A stretch of DNA of 9,795 nucleotides from Firmicutes bacterium UBA6811 (GCA_002452295.1 DKEX01000124.1:1803-11597), one strand, 5' to 3'. Counted from the stretch's first letter, positions 1-9,250 are shown. A program made the numbers and translations. The notes: generated by a model from the sequence alone, not told the origin.

Positions 1-2316
<2,316 letters not shown>

Positions 2317-2321
2317 GAGCG

Positions 2322-3429
2322 ATGTTGAGTGAGCTTGCACCCATCCTGGACCACCTCGTCGCCAGGGTGGAAGAGATGAGGGTGTATCTTTGAAGTCGAA
2401 GAGAAGAAGGCACGGCTCGCCGAGCTTGAGAGACAGGTGAACGAGCCTGGCTTTTGGGACGACCGCGAGGCCGCTCAGAAGGTCCTCCAGCAGGTGAGCC
2501 AGGTCAAGGCCGATGTCGAGCGCTGGGAGAAGGTCCACGCCGAGGCTGAGGACCTCGCCGTCCTTCTTGAACTTGGCATCGAGGAGGACGACGAATCGGT
2601 TGAGAAGGAGGTGCGCCAGGGCCTGAAGTCGCTGGCGAAGGCCGTGAGCGAGCTCGAGCTTGCGCACCTGCTCGGTGGCGAGTACGACCGCGCCAACGCC
2701 ATCGTCTCGATACACCCCGGCGCTGGCGGCACTGAGTCCCAGGACTGGGCGGAGATGCTCCTGCGCATGTACCTCAGGTGGGCGGAGCGGCGTGGATACA
2801 AGGCCGAGATCACCGACTTCCTCCCCGGCGAGGAGGCGGGCATAAAGAGCGTCACCGTCCTCCTGAGCGGCGACCACGCATACGGGTATCTCAAAGCCGA
2901 GAAGGGCATCCACCGGCTTGTCAGGATATCGCCGTTCGATGCCAACGCGAGGCGGCACACCTCGTTCGCGTCGGTGGACGTCATCCCTGAGGTGCCGGAG
3001 GACGTGGACATAGAGATAAGGCCCGAGGATCTCAAGGTCGACACCTACCGCTCGGGCGGGGCCGGCGGCCAGTACGTCAACAAGACCGAGTCCGCCGTGA
3101 GGATAACGCACATCCCCACAGGCATCATCGTGGCATGCCAGAACGAGCGGTCCCAGTACCAGAACCGGGCGGTCGGCATGAGGATACTGAAGGCGCGGCT
3201 GTTCGAACACTACAGGGCCGAGCAGGAGAAGAAGATGGGCGAACTGCGCGGCGAGCAGAAAGAGATCGCCTGGGGCAACCAGATCAGGTCCTACGTATTT
3301 CAGCCGTACACCATGGTGAAGGACCACCGCACAGGCATGGAGACCGGAAACGTGCAGGCCGTCATGGATGGCGAGATCGACGAGTTCATCGAGGCCTACC
3401 TGAGGGCGTCCACAAGGGCGTCGGCCTGA
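2322..3429 (+). CDS. prfB: Peptide chain release factor 2 (programmed +1 frameshift)
   Basis: Class I release factor that reads UGA and UAA and triggers peptidyl-tRNA hydrolysis. It is made from two frames. Codons 1-23 run from ATG 2322 to CTT 2388-2390, followed by in-frame TGA 2391-2393. Skipping T2391 continues at GAA 2392 through to TGA 3427-3429. The product is 23+345 = 368 aa, matching the usual 365-370. An ATG-only reading of the second frame would begin at 2437 and lose the N-terminus, but the codons between 2392 and 2437 (EVEEKKARLAELERQV) are clearly RF2-like. The SPF tripeptide that sets UGA/UAA specificity is at residues 203-205, and the catalytic GGQ is at 248-250 within SGGAGGQYVNKTESAVR. 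The start is ATG 2322, with AAGGAG at 2304-2309 inside the secA end and GGAG at 2316-2319; TTG 2325 is a less likely alternative. Order secA-prfB is typical of Bacillota. The gene's own stop is also UGA. Confidence 0.97.
2379..2394 (+). promoter_or_regulatory. prfB +1 programmed frameshift site
   Basis: The arrangement is AGGGTG (2379-2384), TAT, CTT (2388-2390), TGA (2391-2393), A. It matches the known prfB recoding element: a Shine-Dalgarno-like purine run three bases upstream of a slippery CUU Leu codon, followed by UGA. When RF2 is scarce the ribosome pauses at UGA, the tRNA slips from CUU to UUU, and GAA is read next, so RF2 controls its own synthesis. Two departures from the well-studied E. 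coli element (AGGGGG and UGAC) are visible: AGGGTG as the purine run, and A rather than C after UGA. The A makes the first post-shift residue Glu instead of Asp. Confidence 0.95.
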
Positions 3430-3446
3430 CCCGGCGGCGACCCGGG
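3430..3446 (+). other. Small GC hairpin in the prfB-DUF2993 gap
   Basis: CCCGG at 3430-3434 can pair with CCGGG at 3442-3446 around a 7-base loop, directly after the prfB stop. No run of T follows, so it does not look like a standard intrinsic terminator. It may be chance in GC-rich DNA or a weak mRNA structure. Confidence 0.3.
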
Positions 3447-3472
3447 CAGATGGCGGGTGGCGCCTTCATATC

Positions 3473-3477
3473 GAGGG
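3473..3477 (+). promoter_or_regulatory. Ribosome binding site setting the DUF2993 start
   Basis: GAGGG lies 5 bases before ATG 3483. The alternative in-frame ATG at 3450 has only GC-rich sequence (cccgggcag) in front of it and would add 11 non-conserved residues ahead of the hydrophobic leader. This supports 3483. Confidence 0.65.
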
Positions 3478-3482
3478 ATGCC

Positions 3483-4190
3483 ATGAAATATGCGATGGCA
3501 CTTGCGGCTCTTGCTGTCGTCTGTGTCTTCCTGGTGGGGGAGGCGGCGATCCCGGGGGCCGTGAGCACACGGCTGGAGAAAGCGATAGCCGGCAGCGTGG
3601 ACCGGGTCGAGTCGGTGCGCGTGCACGCAAGGACCTTTCCGGCCCTCGCGATTGCGCTCGGCAGGATCGATTTCCTCAGGGTGGACGCGCGCAACATCAC
3701 CATCGATGGGCTGCGGGTGCAACGCCTGTTCCTCGACGCGCGCCACGCCGACATCGATATGGGCGCCGTGCTGCGCGGCGGGAAGCTCGACCTCAGGCGC
3801 ATCGGCAGGGGGGACGTCACCGTCATCCTTGCCGAGGGCGACCTCAACGATTACTTCCATTCGAGGGACGGCATGCTGAGGTTACTCACGGTGAGGCTGC
3901 GACCCGGCGTGGCCACGGTCTCGGGCAGCGCGAATCTCCTGGGCGTCAGAGTTGACATAACCCTCGACGGCAGATTCGCCGTGGAGGGCGACACGCGCCT
4001 GGTGTACGTGGTGGACCGTTTCAGGGTCGGGAACACCGTGGTGCCGGAGGTCGTCAAGAACGGGCTTTTGAAGAGCGCGGACCTCTCGGTGGACGTGTCG
4101 GGGCTTCCGATGCCTGTTGTGTTGCGCGACGTGAGCGTGCAGGACGGGGCGGTGTACATCTTCGGAGGGACGCGCACGGCCGGCAAGTGA
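3483..4190 (+). CDS. DUF2993 (LmeA-like) secreted or anchored protein
   Basis: The product is 235 aa. A short hydrophobic leader (MKYAMALAALAVVCVFLVG, residues 1-19) suggests a signal peptide or a single N-terminal anchor, placing the rest outside the membrane; GEA at 19-21 is only a possible cleavage site. The remainder follows the DUF2993 pattern of alternating beta strands: ARNITIDGLRV (about 69-79), an acidic ADIDMGAVLRGGKLDL stretch (89-104), ILAEGDLNDYF (115-125), PGVATVSG (131-138), a VDRFRVGNTVVPE strand pair (167-179) and the ending LPMPVVLRDVSVQDGAVYIFGG (about 208-229). In mycobacteria a member of this family (LmeA) is a periplasmic lipid-binding protein needed for lipomannan maturation; its role in Bacillota is not established. 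The position between prfB and the DUF5693-csaB-glycosyltransferase block suggests an envelope role, perhaps handling a lipid-linked glycan (inference). Upstream codons in the same frame back to 3135 are a shadow of prfB. Confidence 0.85.
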   Translation: MKYAMALAALAVVCVFLVGEAAIPGAVSTRLEKAIAGSVDRVESVRVHARTFPALAIALGRIDFLRVDARNITIDGLRVQRLFLDARHADIDMGAVLRGGKLDLRRIGRGDVTVILAEGDLNDYFHSRDGMLRLLTVRLRPGVATVSGSANLLGVRVDITLDGRFAVEGDTRLVYVVDRFRVGNTVVPEVVKNGLLKSADLSVDVSGLPMPVVLRDVSVQDGAVYIFGGTRTAGK

Positions 4191-4206
4191 GCAGCCGGCA
4201 ACACGA

Positions 4207-4254
4207 GGCCCCCGCCGCTCCGGCGAGGCCGCGAAAGACCCCGCGATGCGCGGG
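4207..4254 (+). other. Two GC-rich hairpins between the DUF2993 and DUF5693 genes
   Basis: First hairpin: CGCCG 4213-4217 pairs with CGGCG 4221-4225 (loop CTC) and can be extended by GGCC 4207-4210 with GGCC 4227-4230. Second hairpin: CCCGCG 4240-4245 pairs with CGCGGG 4249-4254 around ATG. They sit in the 83-base gap if the downstream gene starts at 4274. No T-run follows either, so they are not convincing terminators. They could affect mRNA stability or partial read-through, or be chance in GC-rich DNA. Confidence 0.4.
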
Positions 4255-4264
4255 AATGTGGGGT

Positions 4265-4268
4265 GGAG
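4265..4268 (+). promoter_or_regulatory. Ribosome binding site setting the DUF5693 start
   Basis: GGAG lies 5 bases before ATG 4274. The longest possible reading starts at GTG 4187, overlapping the upstream stop as GTGA, but it has no purine-rich site in front of it and would add 29 Pro/Ala/Arg-rich residues before the membrane anchor. An in-frame ATG at 4256 is a second, weaker alternative. Confidence 0.6.
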
Positions 4269-4273
4269 ACGCC

Positions 4274-6340
4274 ATGGCAGGACCCAGGCGGGCGAGAAAG
4301 CTGTGGGTGTGGACGCTGATAGTGGCCGCCCTGGCGGCGGTGTATGTGGCAGCCGGGCGCGTGGCGGTGGAGCGGTCAAATACCGCTGTCGAGCTGGTGA
4401 TGGACTACGATGCCGCAGCGGATCTGTGCCGCGCCGCAGGTTACCCGCTGGACACGTTCCTGCGCAGGGCGAAGATGGCGGGGCTCACGTCCGCCGCCTT
4501 GAACGAGCGCACCATCGGCGACATGGTGGAGAAGGGCCAGGTGCACGCGTTCACCGGCAGAGAAATAACGGACTACGACAGGCTGGCGCCGGTGACCGAC
4601 CCCGTGCTCAGGGAGATGATCGATGCACGGCGCCTCTTCGGGAGCAACACTTACCTCTTCCCGCGGGATGCTACCGTATACAGGGAGCTTGGCCCGCTGC
4701 TTGATGTGAGGCTTGCGGGGGAGCGGGTCTCGGTGTTCAACTCGCGGCGCTTCGGGCCGTTCATCGAGATGGCGATGGGAGCGAGGCAGGTCGAGGATGT
4801 CAACCTCGGGCTCGACCCAGGCGAGGTCCGCGAGGCAAAGGACGCCGGGCTACGCGTGGTGGCGAGGTTCAGAAACTACCGCGACATCACACCTGAGAAG
4901 ATAGAGTTCTTCGTGAACCGGCTCGCGGAGACCGACGGGGTACGCCTGGTCGTCTTCGAGGGTCAGGAAATCCTGGGCTACCCGGACTACATGCGCGAGG
5001 CAGCCGATGCCCTCACGGAGCACGGGTTCGTCTTTGGCCACGTGGAGTTCGCCGCCCAGAAGGAGGACAAGTCCTTTGCGCACCTGATGGGGCCCGGGGT
5101 CGTGCGCGTTCACAGCATCACGGCGCGGGAGATGGACAAGACCGAGGCCGACACGGCGGTGACGAGGTTCGTCCGGGCGGCCCGCGAGCGGAACATCCGG
5201 GTCATGTATGTCCGCCCGTTCCCCGCAAAGAGCGGCGAATTCGCCGCCATAAACCGCAACCTCGACTACATCGAGGCGATAGCACGCGGGATGACCTCGG
5301 CGGGGTTTGCCATGGGCGAAGCCCAGCCCTTCAGGCAATACAGCCCGAGCCTGGCCCTGCTCGTCGCGGTTGGTGCCGGCATACTCGCCGGTGCGTTCAT
5401 GCTTCTCGACATGATAGCCGTCGTGCCCCCCGTTGCCGAGCTGGGCCTGTTTGCGCTGGGTCTTCTTGCGTATGCCGGCCTGGCCTCCACCAGGTTCGCG
5501 ACGCTCATCCGGGAGGCGGCGGCTCTGGGCGCGGCGGTCGTGTTTCCCGCGCTTGCCCTGGGCCTTGTTGTGGCCAGATCGCGTCGCGCGCGCGCCGGGG
5601 CGGCGGCCCCGGGCAGTGGCGCCGGCCTTCTCGACGCCTGCCTGCTGTGGCTCGAGGCGTCGGGGGTGTCCGTCCTCGGCGGCATGCTTCTCGCGGCCAC
5701 GCTGTCCAGCACCAGTTTCATGCTGCATCTCGACCAGTTCGCCGGGGTGAAGATCGCATACGTGCTGCCCGTCCTCATCGGGGCGGCGCTGTACTGGAGG
5801 TACTGGATGGCGCAGCGCAGGGCGGGCGGGGATCTTGTGGCAGCCGCGGGAGCTCTCCTCGCGGAGCCAATCCGCGTCTGGCACGTCCTGGTGCTGGCCG
5901 TGGTCGGGGCGGCAGGCCTCGTCTACATCATGCGGACGGGCAACGTCTATTTCGGCCTTCCCATCCCGTCCTTCGACGAGGGAATGAGGGTGTTCCTCGA
6001 GAAGACGCTGGTGTTCCGCCCGAGGACCAAGGAGTTTCTCATAGGGCACCCGGCGCTCATTCTTGCCGCCGCGGCGCTGCTCCGAGGCGAAAGGCGGTGG
6101 TTTGCTCCGCTATTTGCCCTCGTGGGGTGCATCGGGCAGATCTCGATGGTGAACACGCTCTCCCACCTGCACACGCCGCTTCTGGCGACGGCCTTGCGCA
6201 CCGCGTACGGCCTTGTCATCGGCGCAGCGATAGGCGCCGTGCTCTACGCCCTCTACGCCGCTTATCTGCGCTTTGAGGCGGGCTGGTGCAGGCGGGTCGC
6301 CAGGACCGGCGCGGGGGAGGGGGAGAGCCTCGAGGGATGA
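4274..6340 (+). CDS. DUF5693 family multi-pass membrane protein
   Basis: The product is 688 aa from ATG 4274, of unknown function. Basic MAGPRRARK precedes a first membrane helix (about 10-30), so the N-terminus should be inside. A soluble region of about 330 residues (31-357), probably extracytoplasmic, follows. It has repeated strand-helix units such as VEDVNLGLDPGEVREAKDAG (173-192), VRLVVFEGQEILGYPDYM (223-240) and RERNIRVMYVRPFP (304-317), which look like an alpha/beta barrel (inference). The C-terminal third holds about nine hydrophobic segments, near 359-378, 380-404, 414-434, 462-482, 492-510, 534-552, 590-604, 610-628 and 640-664. The best motif is EKTLVFRPRTKEFLIGHP (576-593), just before the segment at 590-604; I recall it as typical of DUF5693. 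The stop overlaps the csaB start (ATGA, 6337-6340), implying translational coupling and a shared envelope-polymer role, perhaps export or modification of the polymer (inference). Confidence 0.85.
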   Translation: MAGPRRARKLWVWTLIVAALAAVYVAAGRVAVERSNTAVELVMDYDAAADLCRAAGYPLDTFLRRAKMAGLTSAALNERTIGDMVEKGQVHAFTGREITDYDRLAPVTDPVLREMIDARRLFGSNTYLFPRDATVYRELGPLLDVRLAGERVSVFNSRRFGPFIEMAMGARQVEDVNLGLDPGEVREAKDAGLRVVARFRNYRDITPEKIEFFVNRLAETDGVRLVVFEGQEILGYPDYMREAADALTEHGFVFGHVEFAAQKEDKSFAHLMGPGVVRVHSITAREMDKTEADTAVTRFVRAARERNIRVMYVRPFPAKSGEFAAINRNLDYIEAIARGMTSAGFAMGEAQPFRQYSPSLALLVAVGAGILAGAFMLLDMIAVVPPVAELGLFALGLLAYAGLASTRFATLIREAAALGAAVVFPALALGLVVARSRRARAGAAAPGSGAGLLDACLLWLEASGVSVLGGMLLAATLSSTSFMLHLDQFAGVKIAYVLPVLIGAALYWRYWMAQRRAGGDLVAAAGALLAEPIRVWHVLVLAVVGAAGLVYIMRTGNVYFGLPIPSFDEGMRVFLEKTLVFRPRTKEFLIGHPALILAAAALLRGERRWFAPLFALVGCIGQISMVNTLSHLHTPLLATALRTAYGLVIGAAIGAVLYALYAAYLRFEAGWCRRVARTGAGEGESLEG

Positions 6341-7455
6341 AGCTCGTGGTCTCGGGGTACTATGGGTTCGGAAACGCCGGAGACGAGGCCATGCTGGCCG
6401 CCGTGGTCCAGCATCTGCGGGAGGTCGTCCCTGACGTCGACATCGTGGCGCTGTCGCAGGCGCCCGAGGTTACCCGGAGGATGCACGGCATCGGCGCGGC
6501 AAAGAGGACCAGCCTCCGGCAGGTCGCCCGCGAGATCGCAGGGGCCGACCTCTTCATCAGTGGAAGCGGCAGCCTCCTTCAGGATGTCACCAGTTTTCGC
6601 TCGCTCGCATACTACCTCGGGCTTGTGGCCATGGCGAGGCTCATGGGGAAGCCCGTGTTTTTCTATTCCCAGGGCGTGGGGCCGCTCGGAAGCCCATGGA
6701 GCCGTCTCCTGGTGAGGCTCGTCGCAAACAGGGCGACCGCCATCACCGTAAGGGACGAACCGTCATGTGAGCTTCTCCGGGCGGTCGGCGTGAGGCGGCC
6801 GCCAATCGAGGTCACATCTGACCCGGTGTTCGGGCTCGATCTGGACGCGTCGGCGCGGCGAGGTAGGGAGATCCTCGCGTGCGAGGGCATCCCGGTGTCA
6901 TCTCCGATTGTGGTGGTCTCGGTGCGGCCGTGGGATGCGGGTTCGGGGCACCTTGAAGCGGCGGCTCTGGCTGCGGACCAGGCGGCCGGGTCGCTTGGGG
7001 CCACCGTTGTCTACGTGCCGTTTTACAAGCCAGGCGATGTTGTTGCGAGCCGGGCGGCGGTGGAGCTGATGCGCGAGAGGTCGCACGTCCTGGAGGGAGA
7101 TTACTCCCCGAAGGAGATCGCGTCCATTGTGAGCGATGCCGACCTCGTGATCGCCATGAGGTACCATGCCCTGGTCTTTGCCGTGGCCGCCGCCACGCCG
7201 TTTGTGGCCGTGTCGTATGACCCGAAGATCGACGGCCTGCTGAGGGCCGTGGGTGAGAAACCAGGCGCCCGGGCCGCGGGCGGCCGCCGGGCGGCGGACG
7301 GCGAGGCACTTGCCCGCAGGGTCACGGAAGTGTGGGCGAGGCGCGAGGAGATGAGGGCTGCGCTTGCAGCCGCGAGGCCCGCGCTTGCCGGGGCGGCGAG
7401 GAAGGCCGCTCGCCTTGCGGTTGAGACGGCCCGCGGCAGGGCTCTGCCGGGGTGA
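6337..7455 (+). CDS. csaB: Polysaccharide pyruvyl transferase CsaB
   Basis: CsaB-type enzymes transfer pyruvate from phosphoenolpyruvate as a 4,6-ketal onto a ManNAc-containing secondary cell-wall polymer, forming the ligand for SLH domains of S-layer proteins. The product is 372 aa, a normal length. Visible features: N-terminal GYYGFGNAGDEA (7-18), SGSGSLLQD (75-83), YSQGVGP (110-116), TSDPVFGLD (about 163-171), and the C-terminal lobe with IAMRYHALVFA (272-282) followed by SYDPK (293-297), all in the order of the PS_pyruv_trans family (GT-B-like fold). Family members usually read GGGSLLQD and MRLHAL; here Ser replaces the first Gly and Tyr replaces Leu, which are mild changes. There is no signal peptide, so it should act in the cytoplasm on a lipid-linked precursor. 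The start ATG overlaps the previous stop (ATGA), with GGAG at 6322-6325. Four bases separate it from the next gene. The C-terminal 60 residues are very Ala/Arg-rich. Confidence 0.92.
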   Translation: MKLVVSGYYGFGNAGDEAMLAAVVQHLREVVPDVDIVALSQAPEVTRRMHGIGAAKRTSLRQVAREIAGADLFISGSGSLLQDVTSFRSLAYYLGLVAMARLMGKPVFFYSQGVGPLGSPWSRLLVRLVANRATAITVRDEPSCELLRAVGVRRPPIEVTSDPVFGLDLDASARRGREILACEGIPVSSPIVVVSVRPWDAGSGHLEAAALAADQAAGSLGATVVYVPFYKPGDVVASRAAVELMRERSHVLEGDYSPKEIASIVSDADLVIAMRYHALVFAVAAATPFVAVSYDPKIDGLLRAVGEKPGARAAGGRRAADGEALARRVTEVWARREEMRAALAAARPALAGAARKAARLAVETARGRALPG

Positions 7456-7459
7456 TTCC

Positions 7460-8254
7460 ATGGGGAGGACTCGCGAGGGTGCGTGCTACGGCGCATGTGA
7501 GACTCGGGCGGTGGAGATCCTCGGCCTCACGGTGGACTGTGTCGACATGGCGGGGGCGGTCCGCCGGGTGCGCGGCATGCTTGAGGGCGGCCGCGCGTGG
7601 CAGGTGGTGACGCTCAACTCCGAGATGGCCATGATGGCCCAGCGTGACAGGGGGCTTGCGGCCATCATCAGCGGGGCTGACCTCGTGGTGCCGGACGGCG
7701 CTGGCGTGGTCTGGGCGTCGCGGGTGCTCGGGCAGCCGCTTCCCGGGCGCGTGGCCGGCTTCGACCTCATGCAGGAGCTAGTCGCCTGCGCGGGCCGCGA
7801 GGGCTGGCCGGTGTTCCTGCTGGGCGCGGCGCCGGGGGTGGCGGAGGAGGCCGCGGCACGCCTCGAGGAGCGCGTGCCCGGGCTACGGATCGCAGGGACT
7901 CATCACGGGTTCTTCGGGGACGCCGACGAGCCTGCGCTAGTCGAGGAGATAAACGCAAGCGGGGCCAGGCTGGTGTTCGTGGCCATGGGCGCGCCCCGGC
8001 AGGACAGGTGGATCGCCCGGAACAGGGCACGCCTCCGGCCGTCGGTGTGCATCGGCGTCGGCGGCAGCCTCGATGTGCTCGCGGGCAGGGCGACGCGCGC
8101 CCCGAAGTGGGTCGGCGATATGGGTCTCGAGTGGCTGTACCGCCTCGTCCGCGAGCCAAGGCGATTCGTGCGGATGCTGGCGTTACCCGGGTTCGTGCTG
8201 AGAGTGCTTGTAGTGAAACTCGCGAAGCGCCACGACAACCAGGACAAGGAGTGA
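7460..8254 (+). CDS. WecG/TagA/CpsF family glycosyltransferase (GT26)
   Basis: Likely N-acetylglucosaminyl-diphospho-undecaprenol N-acetyl-beta-D-mannosaminyltransferase, which adds ManNAc to undecaprenyl-PP-GlcNAc at the inner membrane face. The product is 264 aa from ATG 7460, preceded by GGGGTGA (7449-7455), which contains the csaB stop. Family signatures: VVTLNSEMAMM (49-59), VVPDGAGVVWAS (76-87; the Asp is the proposed catalytic residue in TagA), RVAGFDL (97-103), FLLGAAPG (119-126), HHGFF (138-142), AMGAPRQDRWI (175-185), GVGGSLDVLAG (199-209), RAPKWVGDMGLEWLYRLVRE (213-232). The basic, hydrophobic tail after 232 (EPRRFVRMLALPGFVLRVL, then VVKLAKR) fits the C-terminal membrane-associating segment known from bacterial TagA. 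The first 17 residues (MGRTREGACYGACETRA) are not conserved. Beside csaB it probably makes the ManNAc-GlcNAc unit that CsaB pyruvylates (inference). Whether tagA, wecG or another symbol applies cannot be decided from the sequence. Confidence 0.92.
   Translation: MGRTREGACYGACETRAVEILGLTVDCVDMAGAVRRVRGMLEGGRAWQVVTLNSEMAMMAQRDRGLAAIISGADLVVPDGAGVVWASRVLGQPLPGRVAGFDLMQELVACAGREGWPVFLLGAAPGVAEEAAARLEERVPGLRIAGTHHGFFGDADEPALVEEINASGARLVFVAMGAPRQDRWIARNRARLRPSVCIGVGGSLDVLAGRATRAPKWVGDMGLEWLYRLVREPRRFVRMLALPGFVLRVLVVKLAKRHDNQDKE
8248..8251 (+). promoter_or_regulatory. Ribosome binding site of the transketolase N-terminal gene
   Basis: AAGGAG (8246-8251) overlaps the last codons of the glycosyltransferase gene and lies 8 bases before ATG 8260. 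It fixes this start and indicates that the transketolase pair is translated from the same transcript as the envelope genes. Confidence 0.75.
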
Positions 8255-8259
8255 CGATC

Positions 8260-9129
8260 ATGCTCGATAGCGACGCGCATTGTTGCGAGGCGTCCCGCCT
8301 CCCGGAGGACGAGGTCCGGACGATCAGTGAGAGGGCGAGGCGGATCAGGGTCCACGTGCTGGAGGCGACCGCCGCTGCGGGCTCGGGCCACCCCGGCGGG
8401 TCCCTGTCGTCCGCGGAGATCCTTGCCACGCTTTACTTCAAGGTCATGAGGATCAACCCAGAACGCCCCGACTGGCCTGACAGGGACAGGTTCGTGCTCT
8501 CCAAGGGCCACGCCGCCCCGGCGCTCTACGCAGTGCTGGCCGAGGCCGGGTTCTTCCCCACCGAGGAGCTTCTCACACTGCGGAAATTCGGCAGCAGGCT
8601 CCAGGGGCATCCCAGCATGAAGCACACGCCGGGGGTGGAGATGTCCACAGGGTCGCTGGGGCAGGGGCTTTCCACGGCCAACGGCATGGCGCTTGCGGCA
8701 AGGCTCGATGGGCGCCCCACGCGGGTATACGTCCTCCTCGGCGACGGGGAGATCGAGGAGGGCCAGGTGTGGGAGGCCGCCATGACCTCGGTCCATCGCA
8801 AGCTCGATAACCTCGTGGCGTTCGTGGACCACAACGGCCTGCAGATCGACGGCCCGGTAAGGGATGTCAAGTCCCTCGGCAACATCGCAAACAGGTGGCG
8901 GTCCTTCGGGTGGCACGTGCTGGAGATAGACGGCCACGACATCGGGGCCATCTTCGCCGCCTGCGAGGAGGCGAAGGCCAGCAGGGGAAGGCCCACCGTC
9001 GTCGTGGCCCGCACAGTCAAGGGCAGGGGAGTGCCGTTCATGGAGAACGCCGTGGAGTGGCACGGGAAGGCGCCCTCGCACGAGCAGGTGGAGGATGCGG
9101 TCCGGCGCATCGAGCAGGAGACGCAGTAG
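8260..9129 (+). CDS. Transketolase, N-terminal (TPP-binding) subunit
   Basis: Thiamine-diphosphate-binding half of a split transketolase, which moves two-carbon ketol units between sugar phosphates in the non-oxidative pentose phosphate pathway in the cytoplasm. The product is 289 aa, typical for the stand-alone N-terminal subunit. Motifs: GSGHPGGSLS (41-50), SKGHAAPALY (81-90), GSLGQGLS (131-138), the TPP/Mg signature GDGEIEEGQ (161-169) with Asn 182 in VDHNGLQIDG (179-188), and the closing VKGRGVPFMEN (243-253) then WHGKAPS (257-263). The N-terminal 20 residues (MLDSDAHCCEASRLPEDEVR) extend slightly beyond the conserved part and contain a Cys pair. ATG 8260 is 5 bases after the previous stop and has a good AAGGAG. 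The C-terminal half is encoded by the next gene; the two should form the active heteromer. The gene ends with TAG 9127-9129. A DXS-like or other TPP enzyme is less likely given the split form and motif set. Confidence 0.93.
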   Translation: MLDSDAHCCEASRLPEDEVRTISERARRIRVHVLEATAAAGSGHPGGSLSSAEILATLYFKVMRINPERPDWPDRDRFVLSKGHAAPALYAVLAEAGFFPTEELLTLRKFGSRLQGHPSMKHTPGVEMSTGSLGQGLSTANGMALAARLDGRPTRVYVLLGDGEIEEGQVWEAAMTSVHRKLDNLVAFVDHNGLQIDGPVRDVKSLGNIANRWRSFGWHVLEIDGHDIGAIFAACEEAKASRGRPTVVVARTVKGRGVPFMENAVEWHGKAPSHEQVEDAVRRIEQETQ

Positions 9130-9147
9130 ACGGGGCCGGCGGAGCGC

Positions 9148-9226
9148 ACGGGGCGCCCGAGGCAACCGGGGTGCCAGAGGCACCGACAGAGGCGGCGCAC
9201 GACGCGGCGAACGGGGCGCCCGAGGC
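9148..9226 (+). repeat. Direct repeat pair at the transketolase junction
   Basis: An identical 16-base unit (ACGGGGCGCCCGAGGC) occurs at 9148-9163 and 9211-9226. Extended four bases upstream (9144 and 9207) it becomes 20 bases with one mismatch. The spacing is 63 bases, exactly 21 codons, so both copies encode GAPEA in the frame of the downstream gene. Each copy ends in a GAGG that could serve as a ribosome binding site: for GTG 9171 (8 bases) and ATG 9237 (11 bases) respectively. Confidence 0.8.
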
Positions 9227-9250
9227 GCACGAATCGATGTGTAAGGGAAC

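Noticed and set aside
2437..3429. prfB starting at ATG 2437
   Set aside because: RF2-like residues continue upstream to 2392, and the recoding site at 2379-2394 explains the N-terminus; a start at 2437 would remove 38 residues of the real protein.
3135..3482. Upstream extension of the DUF2993 frame into prfB
   Set aside because: The translation before 3483 is an out-of-frame copy of the RF2 C-terminus; the ribosome binding site and leader peptide support a start at 3483.
3952..3978. TTGACA at 3952-3957 as a -35 promoter element
   Set aside because: It is inside the DUF2993 coding region and no -10-like hexamer occurs at the expected 16-18 base spacing (GC-rich sequence there).
4850..6049. 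399-codon open frame on the - strand opposite the DUF5693 gene
   Set aside because: The product is charged, with no domain pattern, and the + strand frame has clear membrane and soluble regions with family motifs.
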